Assembly (NCBI GenBank): GCA_033856275.1
Contig: JAWVFJ010000024.1
Location: 1 to 64,000 of the forward strand
Length of the DNA stretch: 64,000 bases
Reading direction: 5' to 3'
DNA from: VRUE01 sp033856275
Lineage (GTDB): Bacteria > Actinomycetota > Thermoleophilia > Solirubrobacterales > 70-9
Positions 8,254 to 18,024 of this stretch are shown one piece after another. The notes under the pieces are model-generated. The model did no database searches and was not told the origin of the DNA. It saw only the letters and a list, made by a program, of their open reading frames with translations. Position 1 is the first letter of the stretch. The number at the start of each line of letters is the position of its first letter. A program made the position numbers and the translations under genes.

Positions 8254-8532
8254 CTACCTGCCGTCCGCCCCCCGCACGTTCTCGATCAGCATTTCGAGCG
8301 GCATCGGCTCGCTCAACGGCACGCCCCCGCCCTCTGTGGCCGAGTACAGCACGGTCTCGTCGTTGATCCTGAGATCGAGCCTTCCCTCAAGGATCAACTC
8401 GCCAATCTGGCCCTGCACCAGCATCTTGAAGACCTCCTCGAAGGCGAGGGACAGTTCCTCCTCGGTGAAGCCATCTTGACCTCGCGTCAGGGCCTCGCTG
8501 AGCCTGCTGAGAAGCTCTGTCTTCGGGTCCAT
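8254..8532 (-). CDS. small hypothetical protein
   Basis: A 92-residue acidic protein starting MDPKTELLSRLSEAL. It is predicted largely helical at first (TEEELSLAFEEVFKMLVQGQIGELILEGRLDLRINDE), with possible strands after. No family was recognised and there is no signal or membrane segment. ATG 8532 is preferred because the longer frame upstream (to 8715) has no coding character and runs through a palindrome. No strong ribosome site is visible. Confidence 0.5.
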   Translation of the reverse strand: MDPKTELLSRLSEALTRGQDGFTEEELSLAFEEVFKMLVQGQIGELILEGRLDLRINDETVLYSATEGGGVPLSEPMPLEMLIENVRGADGR

Positions 8533-8662
8533 TCGAGAGAACCTAACCAATCGCCGTAATCCCCAGCTCCGCTCCTTCACGTCAAGTAGCTCATCGCGGA
8601 TGAACGTGCTGCAAAGGCAAGCCTGAGATTCGCCGGCTTGATCTGGCATCCGCACGGCAGAG

Positions 8663-8695
8663 TTTGGGCCACGACTTGGGGCACCGTGGCCCAAA
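8663..8695. repeat. intergenic 11-bp perfect palindrome
   Basis: TTTGGGCCACG (8663-8673) and CGTGGCCCAAA (8685-8695) pair perfectly around an 11-nt loop. It lies in the 272-bp stretch 8533-8804, which otherwise has no credible gene, upstream of both the minus-strand small gene and the plus-strand tRNA. It could be an operator or one of the many palindromes of this window. Confidence 0.5.
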
Positions 8696-8804
8696 TCCGC
8701 TCGGAACTCCCCCAAACTGCGGGTAAACGATCAAGGATGGGGTCTGTAAAATCAGCGACGGAGGTAGCCCGAATCCGCATGAGAAGGCGGCCTCGGACCC
8801 TTTC

Positions 8805-8877
8805 GCCGACGTAGCTCAGCTGGTAGAGCACTTCACTCGTAATGAAGGGGTCCCCGGTTCAAGTCCGGGCGTCGGCT
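8805..8877 (+). tRNA. tRNA-Thr (anticodon CGT)
   Basis: A complete 73-nt cloverleaf. Acceptor arms gccgacg/cgtcggc with discriminator T, D stem gctc/gagc, anticodon stem cttca/tgaag with loop ctcgtaa (anticodon CGT, reading ACG), variable loop gggtc, T stem cccgg/ccggg with loop ttcaagt. No CCA is encoded. It runs convergently into the aldo/keto reductase stop 3 bp away. Confidence 0.97.
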
Positions 8878-8880
8878 CTC

Positions 8881-9840
8881 TCAGGCGCGAGGCGTCGGGG
8901 CGATGCGGTCGAGCTCGGCCAAGTCGGCCGCGTTCGGCTGCCAGTTGAGGATCGCGGCGGCGTTGGCCTTGACCTGCTCCGGTCGAGTCGCGCCCGCGAT
9001 CACGGAGGCGACTGCCGGCTGAGCAGCGAGGCCGGCGATCGCCACGTCCAAGACCCCGATGCCGCGAGCTTTGGCGAAGCGCTCGAGAGCCTCGACGACG
9101 TCGAACTGCTCGTCGCTGCCTGCCTGGTCAGCGGCTGCCAGGCGACTGCCCTGCGGTCCCCGTTCGCCGCGACGGTACTTGCCGGTGAGCAGGCCGCTGG
9201 CGAGTGGGAAGTAGGGCAGGATCGAGACGTTGAGGTGCTCGCAGGCAGGTGTTACTTCTGCCTCGATCTCACGCTGCAGCAAGCTGTATTCGTTCTGGAT
9301 CGAGACGAAGCGGGCCAGGCCGCGATCGCGTGAGATCCGCTCTGCCTCTTCTAGTTGCGCAGCGGAGAAGTTGGAGCAGCCAATCGCCCTGACGAGGCCC
9401 TCGCCGACCAGCTCGTTCAGGGCTGAGAGGGTTTCCTCGAGCGGCGTGATCCCGTCCGGGCGGTGGTACTGGTAGAGGTCGACCTTGTCAGTCCGCAGCC
9501 GTTTCAGCGAGCCGTCGATTGCCCGGCGAATGTAATCGCGCGAGCCACGCGGCACGTCGGGCGCCCCCCCGTCACTTCCCCATCCAAACTTGGTCGCCAG
9601 CACGTACTCATCGCGCCGGCCCTCGAGCGCCTCCCCGATCAAACGCTCGCTCTCGCCCCCACCGCCGTAGACATCGGCCGTATCGAAGAACGTCACGCCG
9701 GCCTCCAGCGCCGCATCGAGGACGGCTGCGGTGCCATCCAGGTCGAGGCGTTTGCCGAAGTTGTTGCAGCCTAGGCCGACGACGGAGACCTCGAGCTCAG
9801 AGTCGCCGAGGCGTCGCGTGGGAAGCGCAGACTTCGGCAT
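8881..9840 (-). CDS. aldo/keto reductase
   Basis: A 319-residue NAD(P)H-dependent carbonyl reductase of the AKR superfamily. The whole TIM-barrel is present. The catalytic tetrad is visible: Asp and Tyr in DTADVYGGGGESE, Lys in LATKFGW, His in YQYHRPD. The cofactor region includes IGCSNF and the C-terminal VIAGATRPEQVKAN. Length is normal for the family. It begins 11 bp after the ltrA-like gene and may be its operon partner. Physiological substrate unknown; close to the oxidoreductases that act on small aldehydes and ketones. Confidence 0.93.
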   Translation of the reverse strand: MPKSALPTRRLGDSELEVSVVGLGCNNFGKRLDLDGTAAVLDAALEAGVTFFDTADVYGGGGESERLIGEALEGRRDEYVLATKFGWGSDGGAPDVPRGSRDYIRRAIDGSLKRLRTDKVDLYQYHRPDGITPLEETLSALNELVGEGLVRAIGCSNFSAAQLEEAERISRDRGLARFVSIQNEYSLLQREIEAEVTPACEHLNVSILPYFPLASGLLTGKYRRGERGPQGSRLAAADQAGSDEQFDVVEALERFAKARGIGVLDVAIAGLAAQPAVASVIAGATRPEQVKANAAAILNWQPNAADLAELDRIAPTPRA

Positions 9841-9851
9841 GGTGAGGAAGC

Positions 9852-11030
9852 TTAGGGAGGTGTGGAGCTCGGCTGGACGGACAGGTCTTCCGCCCGCGTG
9901 TCCGCTAGGGCAACAGCCACGAGCACCGCACTGGCGGCGATGACCGCGGCAAGGAGGCTGATCGGAGCGGTTGCGAAAGCCAGAACCACGAGAGCGATGC
10001 AGGCATTGACTCGGGAGCTGGGCAGCGTGCCGGTTGCCTGATGCATGAAGGCCAGCTGGGCGAGCAGAAAGATCGCCGGGCCGCCGAAGATGAGGACCGC
10101 TGTCCTCGCGTGGCCCGTCGCGTCAGGGGCGATGAGCGCAAGCTCGTCGCCGACGGCGATGGCGATGATGCCGACCACCATCGCGATCAGCGTGTAGTTG
10201 CCGATGGCAACGAGGCGGGAAGCGTCGCCTGAGCCTTCGAGCGCGTCCATGCCGATGCGCTCGGCGCGGTGGAAATAGCACCACCAGAGCGACACCGTGC
10301 CGGCGAAGGCCGCGGCGAGCACGATCACCTGTTCCGTTTCAAGGGCGACGTTAGCGAAGGTATTACCAATCGTCAGCACCGTCTCCCCGAGTGCGATCAA
10401 GAAGAAGAGCCTGAACCGCTCGAGCAGGTGCTCGGCGTAGATCTGACTGTCGGAGCTGAAGGGACTGCGCCGGCCGGGCAACGGGTGACCGGCGATCACA
10501 CCTCCGTAGGTGGCGATCGCCGCGATTGCCCAGATCGCCAACCGCGCGTCGCCGTCGGCAAAGATCCCGGCTATCCATATAAGGCCTGTGACCAGCTCCC
10601 AGAGCAGCGCGTTGGAGAAGTGATCGTGCAAGCGGTGGCCACGAAAAGCAACAGCGGCGAAGATCGTGCGGCCGACTTGAATTGCCAGGTAGCCGATCAC
10701 GAAGAGCCCCGCGCGGTCGCTGATCCAAGGGACGTGCAAGGAGGCGCCAAAGGCATCGACTACCGAGGCCGACATCAGCAGGCTGGCGAACATCAGGCCC
10801 AGCAGCATCAGCTGGACCTGCCGCCGCTCTACGTCGAGCCAGTTCGAGGTCCACACGGTCATGAACCAGGCATACATCACCGCCAGGGTGAGGACCAGCG
10901 TCTCCAACATGCCGCGCACGCTGACGTCCCCGACCAGGTGGCGCGAGAGCTGGGTGACCGTGAAGACGTAGACCAGGTCGAAGAAGAGCTCGAGCGGTGT
11001 CACCGCCCGAGCGGCTTCGCGTGGACGCAC
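9852..11030 (-). CDS. low-temperature-requirement (LtrA) family membrane protein
   Basis: A 392-residue polytopic protein with about 11-12 hydrophobic segments. The N-terminal signature EAARAVTPLELFFDLVYVFTVTQLSRHLV and the inner LLERFRLFFLIALGETVLTIG are diagnostic of the LtrA family. Molecular function is not established for this family; Listeria ltrA is known from cold growth. GTG start at 11030 lacks a good ribosome site and lies 26 bp after the upstream gene's stop, so translation probably depends on read-through of the upstream operon. Confidence 0.88.
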   Translation of the reverse strand: MRPREAARAVTPLELFFDLVYVFTVTQLSRHLVGDVSVRGMLETLVLTLAVMYAWFMTVWTSNWLDVERRQVQLMLLGLMFASLLMSASVVDAFGASLHVPWISDRAGLFVIGYLAIQVGRTIFAAVAFRGHRLHDHFSNALLWELVTGLIWIAGIFADGDARLAIWAIAAIATYGGVIAGHPLPGRRSPFSSDSQIYAEHLLERFRLFFLIALGETVLTIGNTFANVALETEQVIVLAAAFAGTVSLWWCYFHRAERIGMDALEGSGDASRLVAIGNYTLIAMVVGIIAIAVGDELALIAPDATGHARTAVLIFGGPAIFLLAQLAFMHQATGTLPSSRVNACIALVVLAFATAPISLLAAVIAASAVLVAVALADTRAEDLSVQPSSTPP

Positions 11031-11056
11031 AAAGGGCGAGGCCGGCTGCGGCGTCG

Positions 11057-14000
11057 CTATCTTCCCTTGCCGCCGCAGGCGCTCTTCAGCTTGGGGTGCA
11101 GGACGAGCGACTTGCCATTTTGCCCCCCCATCTTCACCGTGGCTCGATGGGAACCTGCGCAGAGGTTGGTGCTGTTGACCAAGAGTCCCTTCTTGCCTCC
11201 CTGCATTGTCAACACGAACTTGGTCACCGGCGCGTCTGGGACCGTATCGAAGGTGGTCCTGATGCCCCCGTTCACGGAATCGATCCTGCCCACCAGGTCG
11301 ACGTCGACCTGGCCATGCAGGGCCGCCACCAAGTCCGGCAGTTCGTTGTTCGAGGACCTCAGGTAAACCGGCCCCTGAAGGGGACTATCCAGGAGCGGAG
11401 TTACCGCGATGGCATGGCCGTAGATCGATTTCGCCGGGCAGGCGTTGGCCCTGAATTGGATCCGTGTGCAGATGGTCTGGATGTGAGCGTTCTCGAGGAA
11501 CTCCGAGTGAGGCAGGGCGACCGCCGTGCGGGCTATGTTGGCTTCGCCGCCTTTGGCCCGGAGCACCGCCCTCAACTTCGGGTGATCGGTGCGTTTGGTC
11601 CCGCCGAAGAGACGCAAGCTCAATTTCGGCCCAAAGTCGAGGCCGCGGCAACCTCCGGCCTGGAAACGGTCAGCCAGCGGGGCGATCTGGTCTACCAGGG
11701 AGAGGGCTTCGCCGCCCACCGACATCGGTTCGCAGTTCGTGGGATTGAGCGTGAAGTCGGGCCTGTCCGCGTCGACCGAGATGCTCCGCACATCCAGCGG
11801 AATGCCCTGGAGGATGGTCGGGATCGGGTCCGACTTGACCGTGACCCGCGTCGTTTCCGGATCGACGAAGAGCGCCGCCCTGACCACCACCGTGCCCAAG
11901 TCGAACGGACCCGCAAGCGCCGGGGTGACAACGGCCAGGCTGAGCGGCGCGCCCCTGTAGGGGCCTGCGAGATAGGCCTTACCTTGCACGTAGACCGGGC
12001 TCGAGCCAGCGCCCGAGCCGACGCTGGCGGTGCCGACCTGACTGGCGGCGGGACAGAACGGGGCGGCCTGCTCGAGAGCACCTTCACCAGGGTTCTTGCG
12101 GCGTTCGGCTCCTTCGATCGCCGACTGTGGGCAGTATGGGATTCCTGCCAGCTTGGCGACCAGGCCCGGGGGGAGGGCGACGTTCAGACGGCGCAGGTTT
12201 TGCGAGCCGTCCTCGCGCCTCAGTTGCGTGACGAGCGTGCTGAAGGAGCCGGCGATTGGTGAGGCCGTGCCCGCGGAGAAGGAGGGCCTATGGGGTTGCG
12301 CTGCTTCGCTTCCAGCGCAGGGTCCGCCGCCAGGGGCAGTGGTGACCGCGAAGGAATCCGATGGAGTAGCGTCGGGGCCAGATTCGGGCGCCGAGAAGGG
12401 CTTGAGGTCGGTTGTCGTCGTGTAGCTGCCGCAGACACCCGGGGTGCGAAGCGGCGCCCGCGGGCCGTCGAAGAATTCGACCGTGAAATCTTCGAAGGGG
12501 ATCTGCGGATTGTCGTCGAAGCGGGTGGTGAGCCGGCCGGTGACCAAGTCGGGCATAACGTGACCGGCCAACTTCACCACGACGCCGCTTTGCGGATCAT
12601 CGACAGCGATATAGATGGCCAGCAGGGAGCTGAAGGGGTTGTTGGTCTGCGTGGCCACGTAGACGGCCCCTTTGACCGGATGATCGAGCAGCGGCGTGTC
12701 GATCTCGACCGAGCCAATCTTGGCGGCATCGGGACAGTGGGCCGGTTTTGGGCCCGTCAGTTCGATCTGAGCCGGGGAACATCCGGCAAGTCCGTTTGCC
12801 GAGGCGGGATTGACGGTGACGCCCTCGGGCAGCGTCACGACCGCATCGCGCAGATCGGCCTCGGCCAGCAGATCCGGATCGTCGTTCTGGGGCAGATGCA
12901 GGTTGAAACGCAACCCGCTCGGGCTGTCGGCCACCGTCGTGTGCGGAATCGCCGCGATCGTCGGGCTGAAATCGAGCGGAACGCAGTTGAACGGAGCCGG
13001 TTCGGTGGAGGTCGCGCCGACGAAGGCGCCCTGGTTGGTCCAGGTGTCGAAGCTTAGTTCGGTGCTGAGCGGCAATTCGCACGAGGTCGGCAGCCTCAGG
13101 AACGGCTCGGCAGCCAGGTCGGCTGGGCAATCGCCCAGCGAGTAGGTGGGGTTGCCGTTCGTATTCAGGCAGCTGCCGCGCAGCGGGTCGTGGCGTGGGT
13201 CCGATGGCACGCCCCACACCGTCACATCCGCCGCGGTCACTCTCTGCACCTCGGTGGTATTGCGCAGCTCGGCGGTGATCCCGTAATCGCCTCCGGTCCG
13301 CACCGCCGTATCGATGTAGAACGGAGCACCGAGGACCTGAAAGCCGAACTGCGCCGGCATCCCTTTCGGCGGCACGAGGTTGTAGAGCGGCACCGGAATG
13401 GTGTTGCCCCTGCCTTCGAGCTGCTGGACGAGGACCAGCCCGACGGCAGAGCTGTTGGGACATTCGTTCACGGTGACGACGGCTCCGAGAGGTTCGATGG
13501 CATGAGACGTGCCGAATTGTTGGGCGGTGCAATGCGAGACTGCGGTCGGGTTACCGATCAGACCCGGCGGCAGTGCTACGCGGACGTCCTTGACGTCGCC
13601 TCCGGCTGGCACGAATTCCGCGGTCCCTCCGGGGGCGCCATGCGTAGTGTTCACCGCGAAGCTGGTCGTGTACTGGTATGGGTGCGAGGCGGCCTGCCCA
13701 GCAGGCAAGCCATCGAGGCCCAAGAGCGCGGCGCGGAAGTCCATGACGCCAGCGGGAGCCGGTTCGGAGCTGGCTTCGTTATGGGAGGTGGTGGAGATTG
13801 GCAGCGTGCCGCCGCCCTGCACCTGCGCAAAATTGGTGAGCGTCGTACCCTCCGCGCCAGCCGGAGTGGAGACCTGAATCAGCAGTCGCAGCGCTTCACT
13901 GGGCCGAACCAGCGTGGGGTTTGAGGTTTCGGGAAGTTCTTCAGGGATTGTGCAGTGGACGATTTCCGCTTCGGCGGGTTTTTCGGTGGTGCACACGGAT

Positions 14001-14302
14001 TCCACAGGCGTGGAGCCGGCGGCCGGCAGCTTCACCGACACGTTTTTTACGGTCAACCCGGTGGGCAACGTGTCGGTGAGCGTGATCGGGCTGCCGTCAG
14101 TGGCGGCGGCGCCGCTGTTGACGATCATCACTTCATATCTGTAGATCCCGCTTTCGTCCCCGGGCATGAAGTTCGTCGGCACGGCAAGCGAGCGGATGCT
14201 CCACGCAGGCGCGGGGTTGGCCGCCGATGCCGATGCGGTAGGGCCGCCGACGACGATTGCGGCAAAGAAGAAGGCGCCAAGGATGACCCTGCGCCCGGTC
14301 AC
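11057..14302 (-). CDS. giant exported DUF11-like repeat protein
   Basis: Starting at GTG 14302, with GGAGGG 7 nt upstream, this gives 1081 residues. A signal peptide is visible (TGRRVILGAFFFAAIVVGGPTASASA). A DUF11-like domain follows (IYRYEVMIVNSGAAATDGSPITLTDTLPTGLTV), then about three long units with the same plan: 'LPxG(L/V)...C...HCPDAAKIGS...TPLLDHPVKGAVYVA...'. Cysteines are evenly spaced and may form disulfides. The protein ends with LKSACGGKGR. The start codon overlaps the upstream gene's stop as GTGA, so the two are translationally coupled. Role inferred: secreted or surface protein. Substrate unknown. Confidence 0.8.
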   Translation of the reverse strand: MTGRRVILGAFFFAAIVVGGPTASASAANPAPAWSIRSLAVPTNFMPGDESGIYRYEVMIVNSGAAATDGSPITLTDTLPTGLTVKNVSVKLPAAGSTPVESVCTTEKPAEAEIVHCTIPEELPETSNPTLVRPSEALRLLIQVSTPAGAEGTTLTNFAQVQGGGTLPISTTSHNEASSEPAPAGVMDFRAALLGLDGLPAGQAASHPYQYTTSFAVNTTHGAPGGTAEFVPAGGDVKDVRVALPPGLIGNPTAVSHCTAQQFGTSHAIEPLGAVVTVNECPNSSAVGLVLVQQLEGRGNTIPVPLYNLVPPKGMPAQFGFQVLGAPFYIDTAVRTGGDYGITAELRNTTEVQRVTAADVTVWGVPSDPRHDPLRGSCLNTNGNPTYSLGDCPADLAAEPFLRLPTSCELPLSTELSFDTWTNQGAFVGATSTEPAPFNCVPLDFSPTIAAIPHTTVADSPSGLRFNLHLPQNDDPDLLAEADLRDAVVTLPEGVTVNPASANGLAGCSPAQIELTGPKPAHCPDAAKIGSVEIDTPLLDHPVKGAVYVATQTNNPFSSLLAIYIAVDDPQSGVVVKLAGHVMPDLVTGRLTTRFDDNPQIPFEDFTVEFFDGPRAPLRTPGVCGSYTTTTDLKPFSAPESGPDATPSDSFAVTTAPGGGPCAGSEAAQPHRPSFSAGTASPIAGSFSTLVTQLRREDGSQNLRRLNVALPPGLVAKLAGIPYCPQSAIEGAERRKNPGEGALEQAAPFCPAASQVGTASVGSGAGSSPVYVQGKAYLAGPYRGAPLSLAVVTPALAGPFDLGTVVVRAALFVDPETTRVTVKSDPIPTILQGIPLDVRSISVDADRPDFTLNPTNCEPMSVGGEALSLVDQIAPLADRFQAGGCRGLDFGPKLSLRLFGGTKRTDHPKLRAVLRAKGGEANIARTAVALPHSEFLENAHIQTICTRIQFRANACPAKSIYGHAIAVTPLLDSPLQGPVYLRSSNNELPDLVAALHGQVDVDLVGRIDSVNGGIRTTFDTVPDAPVTKFVLTMQGGKKGLLVNSTNLCAGSHRATVKMGGQNGKSLVLHPKLKSACGGKGR

Positions 14303-17300
14303 CGGGAAGCCCTCCGCGTGTGGCGCGACCGCCCGTGGCGTCGGGTGCAGCGGGTTTTGCCGTGGTGGATTCGGCGCTCGCCTTTGGGGCAGCGTCGACC
14401 GCGCTGATGGCCCTTGACGTTGCCCTCCCCCCTGAATCCGGAGCTGGAAGGCTGTGTCATCGCCGGCGCGGCCTGAGAAGGGCGGCACGCTTCGCCGGTG
14501 CAGATCGGTGGAGGCGGGGGCGCGGGCGGGAAGCCACCGCCAATCCGGGCATCGTAGATGTCGTAGCGTTCGTCTTCGTCAGCCGCAAGCTCCCGCTGAC
14601 GGGTCGAGAAAAAGACATCGCGGCCGTCCGAAGAGGCGTCGAGGAAATAGGAGTCATCACCGCCGCGAGCGGAGGAGACGAGGTAGAGGCACCCGCCCGA
14701 GCCGGGCGTGAACGCGACGCTGTCGGAGCTGCAGGCGCCCCCGGCGCCCGCGCGCTCGAACTCATAGACATCCTGCGCGCCGTTTGTGTCGCGGAGGACA
14801 AGCGCGTCGGAGCTCATGAAGAAGAGGCGGCCACCGTCGTCGGAGAGGTAGCGCGGCTGTTCATAGGGAGTGGTCCAAGCGGGCAGCCGCGAGAGGCCGA
14901 CCGGTCTGGCGCCGGAGGGGTTGCAGGAGGCGCAAGTCAGCTCGTTGCCTCCCGCGCTATAGAGGTAGACCTGACTGGCGGGTTTACCGCTGTTCTGATC
15001 GACGTTGTCGAAGCTCGTCAGGGTCGCCAGTGAGACGAAGGCGACGTGACGGCCGTCCGGCGTTACCCGAGCAACCTGTTCCTTAGGCACGCCGCTCCAG
15101 CTGCTCCCATCGTCCGTCGAGAGAGTTGCGATGAAACGCACCCCATCGCCGGCGTGCCACACGTATAGATTCGGCTTTTCCGGTTCGGCTTTCTTTTTTT
15201 GACTGTTTTCTTCTTCGCCGCTGAGAACGCCGTTGGCAACGAAGTAAACGTAGGAGCCGTCTTCGCTTGCACCGAGCACGCCGCGGACGGCGGGTGGGTC
15301 GGTGCCGGGCGTAGGATCGACGGTAAGGTCGGTGAGCTCTTCGCCCGGTTCGGCTTCGAAGTCGTACTCGTAAAGGTCTCCCAGGCTTCCGCCGCCGGTG
15401 CTGGCGCCGGGGGTGAGTTCGTTCGGGTCGGTGAAAAAGACCTTCGAGCCGTCGTCGCTGGCGGCCCAGAACTTCCCTTCCCCGCCAGGGCCGAGTCCGC
15501 CCTGCGGTGCATCGAGCTGGAGGGTTGCAGTGCCGTTGAGGCGCGCCAGCAGCTGAGTGGCTTCGCCCGTAGGCGCGTAAGTCCAGAAAATTCGCGAGCC
15601 GTCGGCAGAGATCGCGTTGCGGACGATGCTCCCGTTCATTTCGCATCCGTTGCCTTGTCCGGTGCCCCCCGCTCCGAAGCCGGTTTGCGGCGTAGGTTCC
15701 GCGGGGAGGCCGCCGGGAAGCACGCTGATGAGGCTCAATTTCCCGGCAGACCATTCATAGAGGCTGACGCCGGGCGCTTCGGGCGCTTCCGGCGTAAGGG
15801 CACCCGTGGCCACGAAGATGACACGATCGAAGTTCGCGGTGGCACCAGCGAAACTGACGCAATAGTGTTCGGGGTCAGCGGTACGCGGCGTTTCGGTGGT
15901 TAGAGCGAGGATGTCGCCGCTGCCGTTGTCACGTAGGTAGAGGTTTTCAAAGCCCCCGACGGCACCTGGGGCGAGAACGGGTTCCTTCTGGATCACGGCG
16001 CTGAGGGCAAGATCCGCGGAGAAGCCACGGAAGGGATCGCGGGTATAGCCTTCGCGGTCCGGCGGGTTGATGTTCTCGGTCGACCACCCTGAGGCGTTGC
16101 GTTTGGAGAGATATGTGCTGGCGGCGGGCGCACTCTGCGCGTTGCCGAACGAGGTGAAAGAGGGGTAGGTGATCGCTTCGCCCGTAGCTGATGCCTGCAA
16201 TGGGGTGACGCTGAAGCCGGGATCGACCAAGCCGCCCGCGTTACCCGGAGCCCCCAGCTCGGCGCTGTTCTTCCCAGGTGGGGAGACCATCTCGAGGGCG
16301 CGACCGTCCGGCAGCGCAAATGGCGCCGGCAGGTATGTCGTGAAGGTGCGGTCTGGGCCGAACACAGTGCCGCCTTCGCTGACCGCAACGAAGCGGTAGT
16401 GGTAGGTGGTGCCGGGCGTGAGGCTTCCCAGCGAGATCCCCGCGGTTGGATAGAACCTGTCGCGGGCGCCATTGAGGGGGGCGCCGGGAGATGCAGGCTG
16501 CTGGGCGCAGGGATTGGATTCGCAATCGGCGCTGCCGTACTCGACGTAGTAGGTGGTGGGGAAGAAATGGGGGTTGATCTCGGCCTCGACGATGGCATTG
16601 GTCGTGCCAACCGACGAAGCAAACTCGGCGCCTATCGTCGGGGGCGCAGAAGGCGGCGGTTCGAATTTCGTCGGCAGCGGGCCGTAGGCGCGGATGTAGC
16701 TGTTGGCTGAAGTGAAGTTGGTCACGTATACGTCACCGACCGTGTTTGTGCCTATGCCGGTCGACGCCGTGAACTCTCCTTCGCCAAAGCTCGCTTTCTG
16801 TTCCCCGCTGGCATTGAACTTGAATATTTCGGGGAGGCTTTCACCAAGCTGGTCGTCGACCTCATAGAGGTTGCCCGAGGAATCGGTAGCAAGCGCCTTG
16901 GGAAGAACCGCTACCGATTCTCCCTTGCCGTTGAAGGCGTCGGTGATGGTATTGAGAACGGTGCCAGAGGAATCCAGCTTGCGGATGCCAGGAACTAGCG
17001 CCTGTTCATTGACGACATAGAGATTGCCAGAGGGATCGACCGCGAGGCTTTCGACGAAACCGGCCCCGGGGAGGGGGATTTCCGAGTTGAAGGTCCCATC
17101 GGCGTTGAACTGCTCGATCCTTTCGTTGTCTCCAACGTAGACCGTGTCCGATGGTCCGATCGCGATAAAGCTGCCAATTTTCCAAGCGCCGAACTGGCCC
17201 TGTCCGGTGCCGGTGGTCCCGGCGCCGCAGACGTCGCCTGCTTCGAGCTGGACTTTGGTGCAGACGTTTTCGCCGGTCGTTTTGTTCACTTCGCCCCCGA

Positions 17301-17841
17301 ACATGAGCAGGAAGTCTCCGGAGGAGTCGAACTTCTGGACGCGACGGTTGCCTCGATCGACCACGTAGATGGCGCCCGAGCCGTCGACCGCCACGCCGAG
17401 CGCCGATTCGCCACCGAGCTGCCCGGCGCCGCTGCCGTTGAGGCCTTTGAAGCACGTCGTGGTGCAGGTCTGTAGAGCCGCGGTGGTGCCGTCGGCGACA
17501 CCCCAGCCGAAGGCCTTGACGAAATGGCCCCAGGCGGTGAACTCGCTGATGCGCCGATTCGCGAGCTCGGCTACGTAGACATGGCCGGTTGTCGGATCGG
17601 TGGCGACCCCACGGGGGTTGGTGGTTTGGCCGGCCCCGGTCCCGGTTGCTCCGAACTGGGCGAGGAACTCGGGCCCTCCCGCCGCGGTCGCTGGGACCGC
17701 CGTGAGACCGGCCAGAGGCGTAACGCAGAGCAAAACGACCGCCAGGACGGCCCCCCGAGCCCGCGGCCCGGCAGGTACGTCGCCACGGCGAGCGCCACAT
17801 GCGCCGCTCCCTGCCTCTCCTGCTCCTGATAGCAAATTCAC
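14299..17841 (-). CDS. giant exported beta-propeller protein (NHL and PD40-like repeats)
   Basis: Using GTG 17841 (1180 residues) because longer starts would run through a near-consensus promoter. Signal peptide ends about VPATAAGG. NHL-type repeats follow (NPRGVATDPTTGHVYVAELANRRISEF, ALGVAVDGSGAIYVVDRGNRRVQKF), then a fibronectin-like domain (TTYYVEYGSADC...GTTYHYRFVAVSEGG), then TolB/PD40-like blades (DGSKVFFTDPNEL, PDGRHVAFVSLATL). The C-terminus is a proline linker and a strongly basic Cys-containing tail (RRCPKGERRIHHGKTRCTRRHG). Tails of this type may hold the protein at the envelope; this is inference. The stop overlaps the next gene's start. Confidence 0.82.
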   Translation of the reverse strand: MNLLSGAGEAGSGACGARRGDVPAGPRARGAVLAVVLLCVTPLAGLTAVPATAAGGPEFLAQFGATGTGAGQTTNPRGVATDPTTGHVYVAELANRRISEFTAWGHFVKAFGWGVADGTTAALQTCTTTCFKGLNGSGAGQLGGESALGVAVDGSGAIYVVDRGNRRVQKFDSSGDFLLMFGGEVNKTTGENVCTKVQLEAGDVCGAGTTGTGQGQFGAWKIGSFIAIGPSDTVYVGDNERIEQFNADGTFNSEIPLPGAGFVESLAVDPSGNLYVVNEQALVPGIRKLDSSGTVLNTITDAFNGKGESVAVLPKALATDSSGNLYEVDDQLGESLPEIFKFNASGEQKASFGEGEFTASTGIGTNTVGDVYVTNFTSANSYIRAYGPLPTKFEPPPSAPPTIGAEFASSVGTTNAIVEAEINPHFFPTTYYVEYGSADCESNPCAQQPASPGAPLNGARDRFYPTAGISLGSLTPGTTYHYRFVAVSEGGTVFGPDRTFTTYLPAPFALPDGRALEMVSPPGKNSAELGAPGNAGGLVDPGFSVTPLQASATGEAITYPSFTSFGNAQSAPAASTYLSKRNASGWSTENINPPDREGYTRDPFRGFSADLALSAVIQKEPVLAPGAVGGFENLYLRDNGSGDILALTTETPRTADPEHYCVSFAGATANFDRVIFVATGALTPEAPEAPGVSLYEWSAGKLSLISVLPGGLPAEPTPQTGFGAGGTGQGNGCEMNGSIVRNAISADGSRIFWTYAPTGEATQLLARLNGTATLQLDAPQGGLGPGGEGKFWAASDDGSKVFFTDPNELTPGASTGGGSLGDLYEYDFEAEPGEELTDLTVDPTPGTDPPAVRGVLGASEDGSYVYFVANGVLSGEEENSQKKKAEPEKPNLYVWHAGDGVRFIATLSTDDGSSWSGVPKEQVARVTPDGRHVAFVSLATLTSFDNVDQNSGKPASQVYLYSAGGNELTCASCNPSGARPVGLSRLPAWTTPYEQPRYLSDDGGRLFFMSSDALVLRDTNGAQDVYEFERAGAGGACSSDSVAFTPGSGGCLYLVSSARGGDDSYFLDASSDGRDVFFSTRQRELAADEDERYDIYDARIGGGFPPAPPPPPICTGEACRPSQAAPAMTQPSSSGFRGEGNVKGHQRGRRCPKGERRIHHGKTRCTRRHGRSRHTRRASR

Positions 17842-17862
17842 GCTTACCCTTACCCAGGGATG

Positions 17863-17891
17863 AGAATACGGTACGGTCCGATATTTGTCAA
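17863..17891 (-). promoter_or_regulatory. near-consensus sigma-70-type promoter
   Basis: On the minus strand TTGACA (17891-17886) is followed after exactly 17 nt by TATTCT (17868-17863). Transcription would start near 17856, about 15 nt before the GTG at 17841. This decides the start of the beta-propeller gene. It probably drives the minus-strand block down to about 8881. Confidence 0.75.
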
Positions 17892-18024
17892 TACATTCAA
17901 CGTACGTTTTAAGGTACGACCACATGAACCAAGCACTAGACGGCGCGAGGCCATCAGTTGCTCGTGACCTCGCGCCATTCACTCACACCGATCTCTTCTT
18001 CCGTGCCATCGAATATTGCGGCGA

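Noticed and set aside
8577..8831. 84-codon minus-strand frame overlapping the tRNA
   Set aside because: It overlaps the tRNA-Thr and a palindrome, and shows no conserved protein features.
8254..8877. tRNA-Thr as an integration site for the 1-8 kb island
   Set aside because: The accessory genes lie on the 5' side of the tRNA and no repeat of its 3' end was found in the window, so there is no sign of site-specific integration.
17842..17982. Longer start for the beta-propeller gene
   Set aside because: The longer frame passes through the TTGACA-N17-TATTCT promoter, and the added residues do not resemble a signal peptide.
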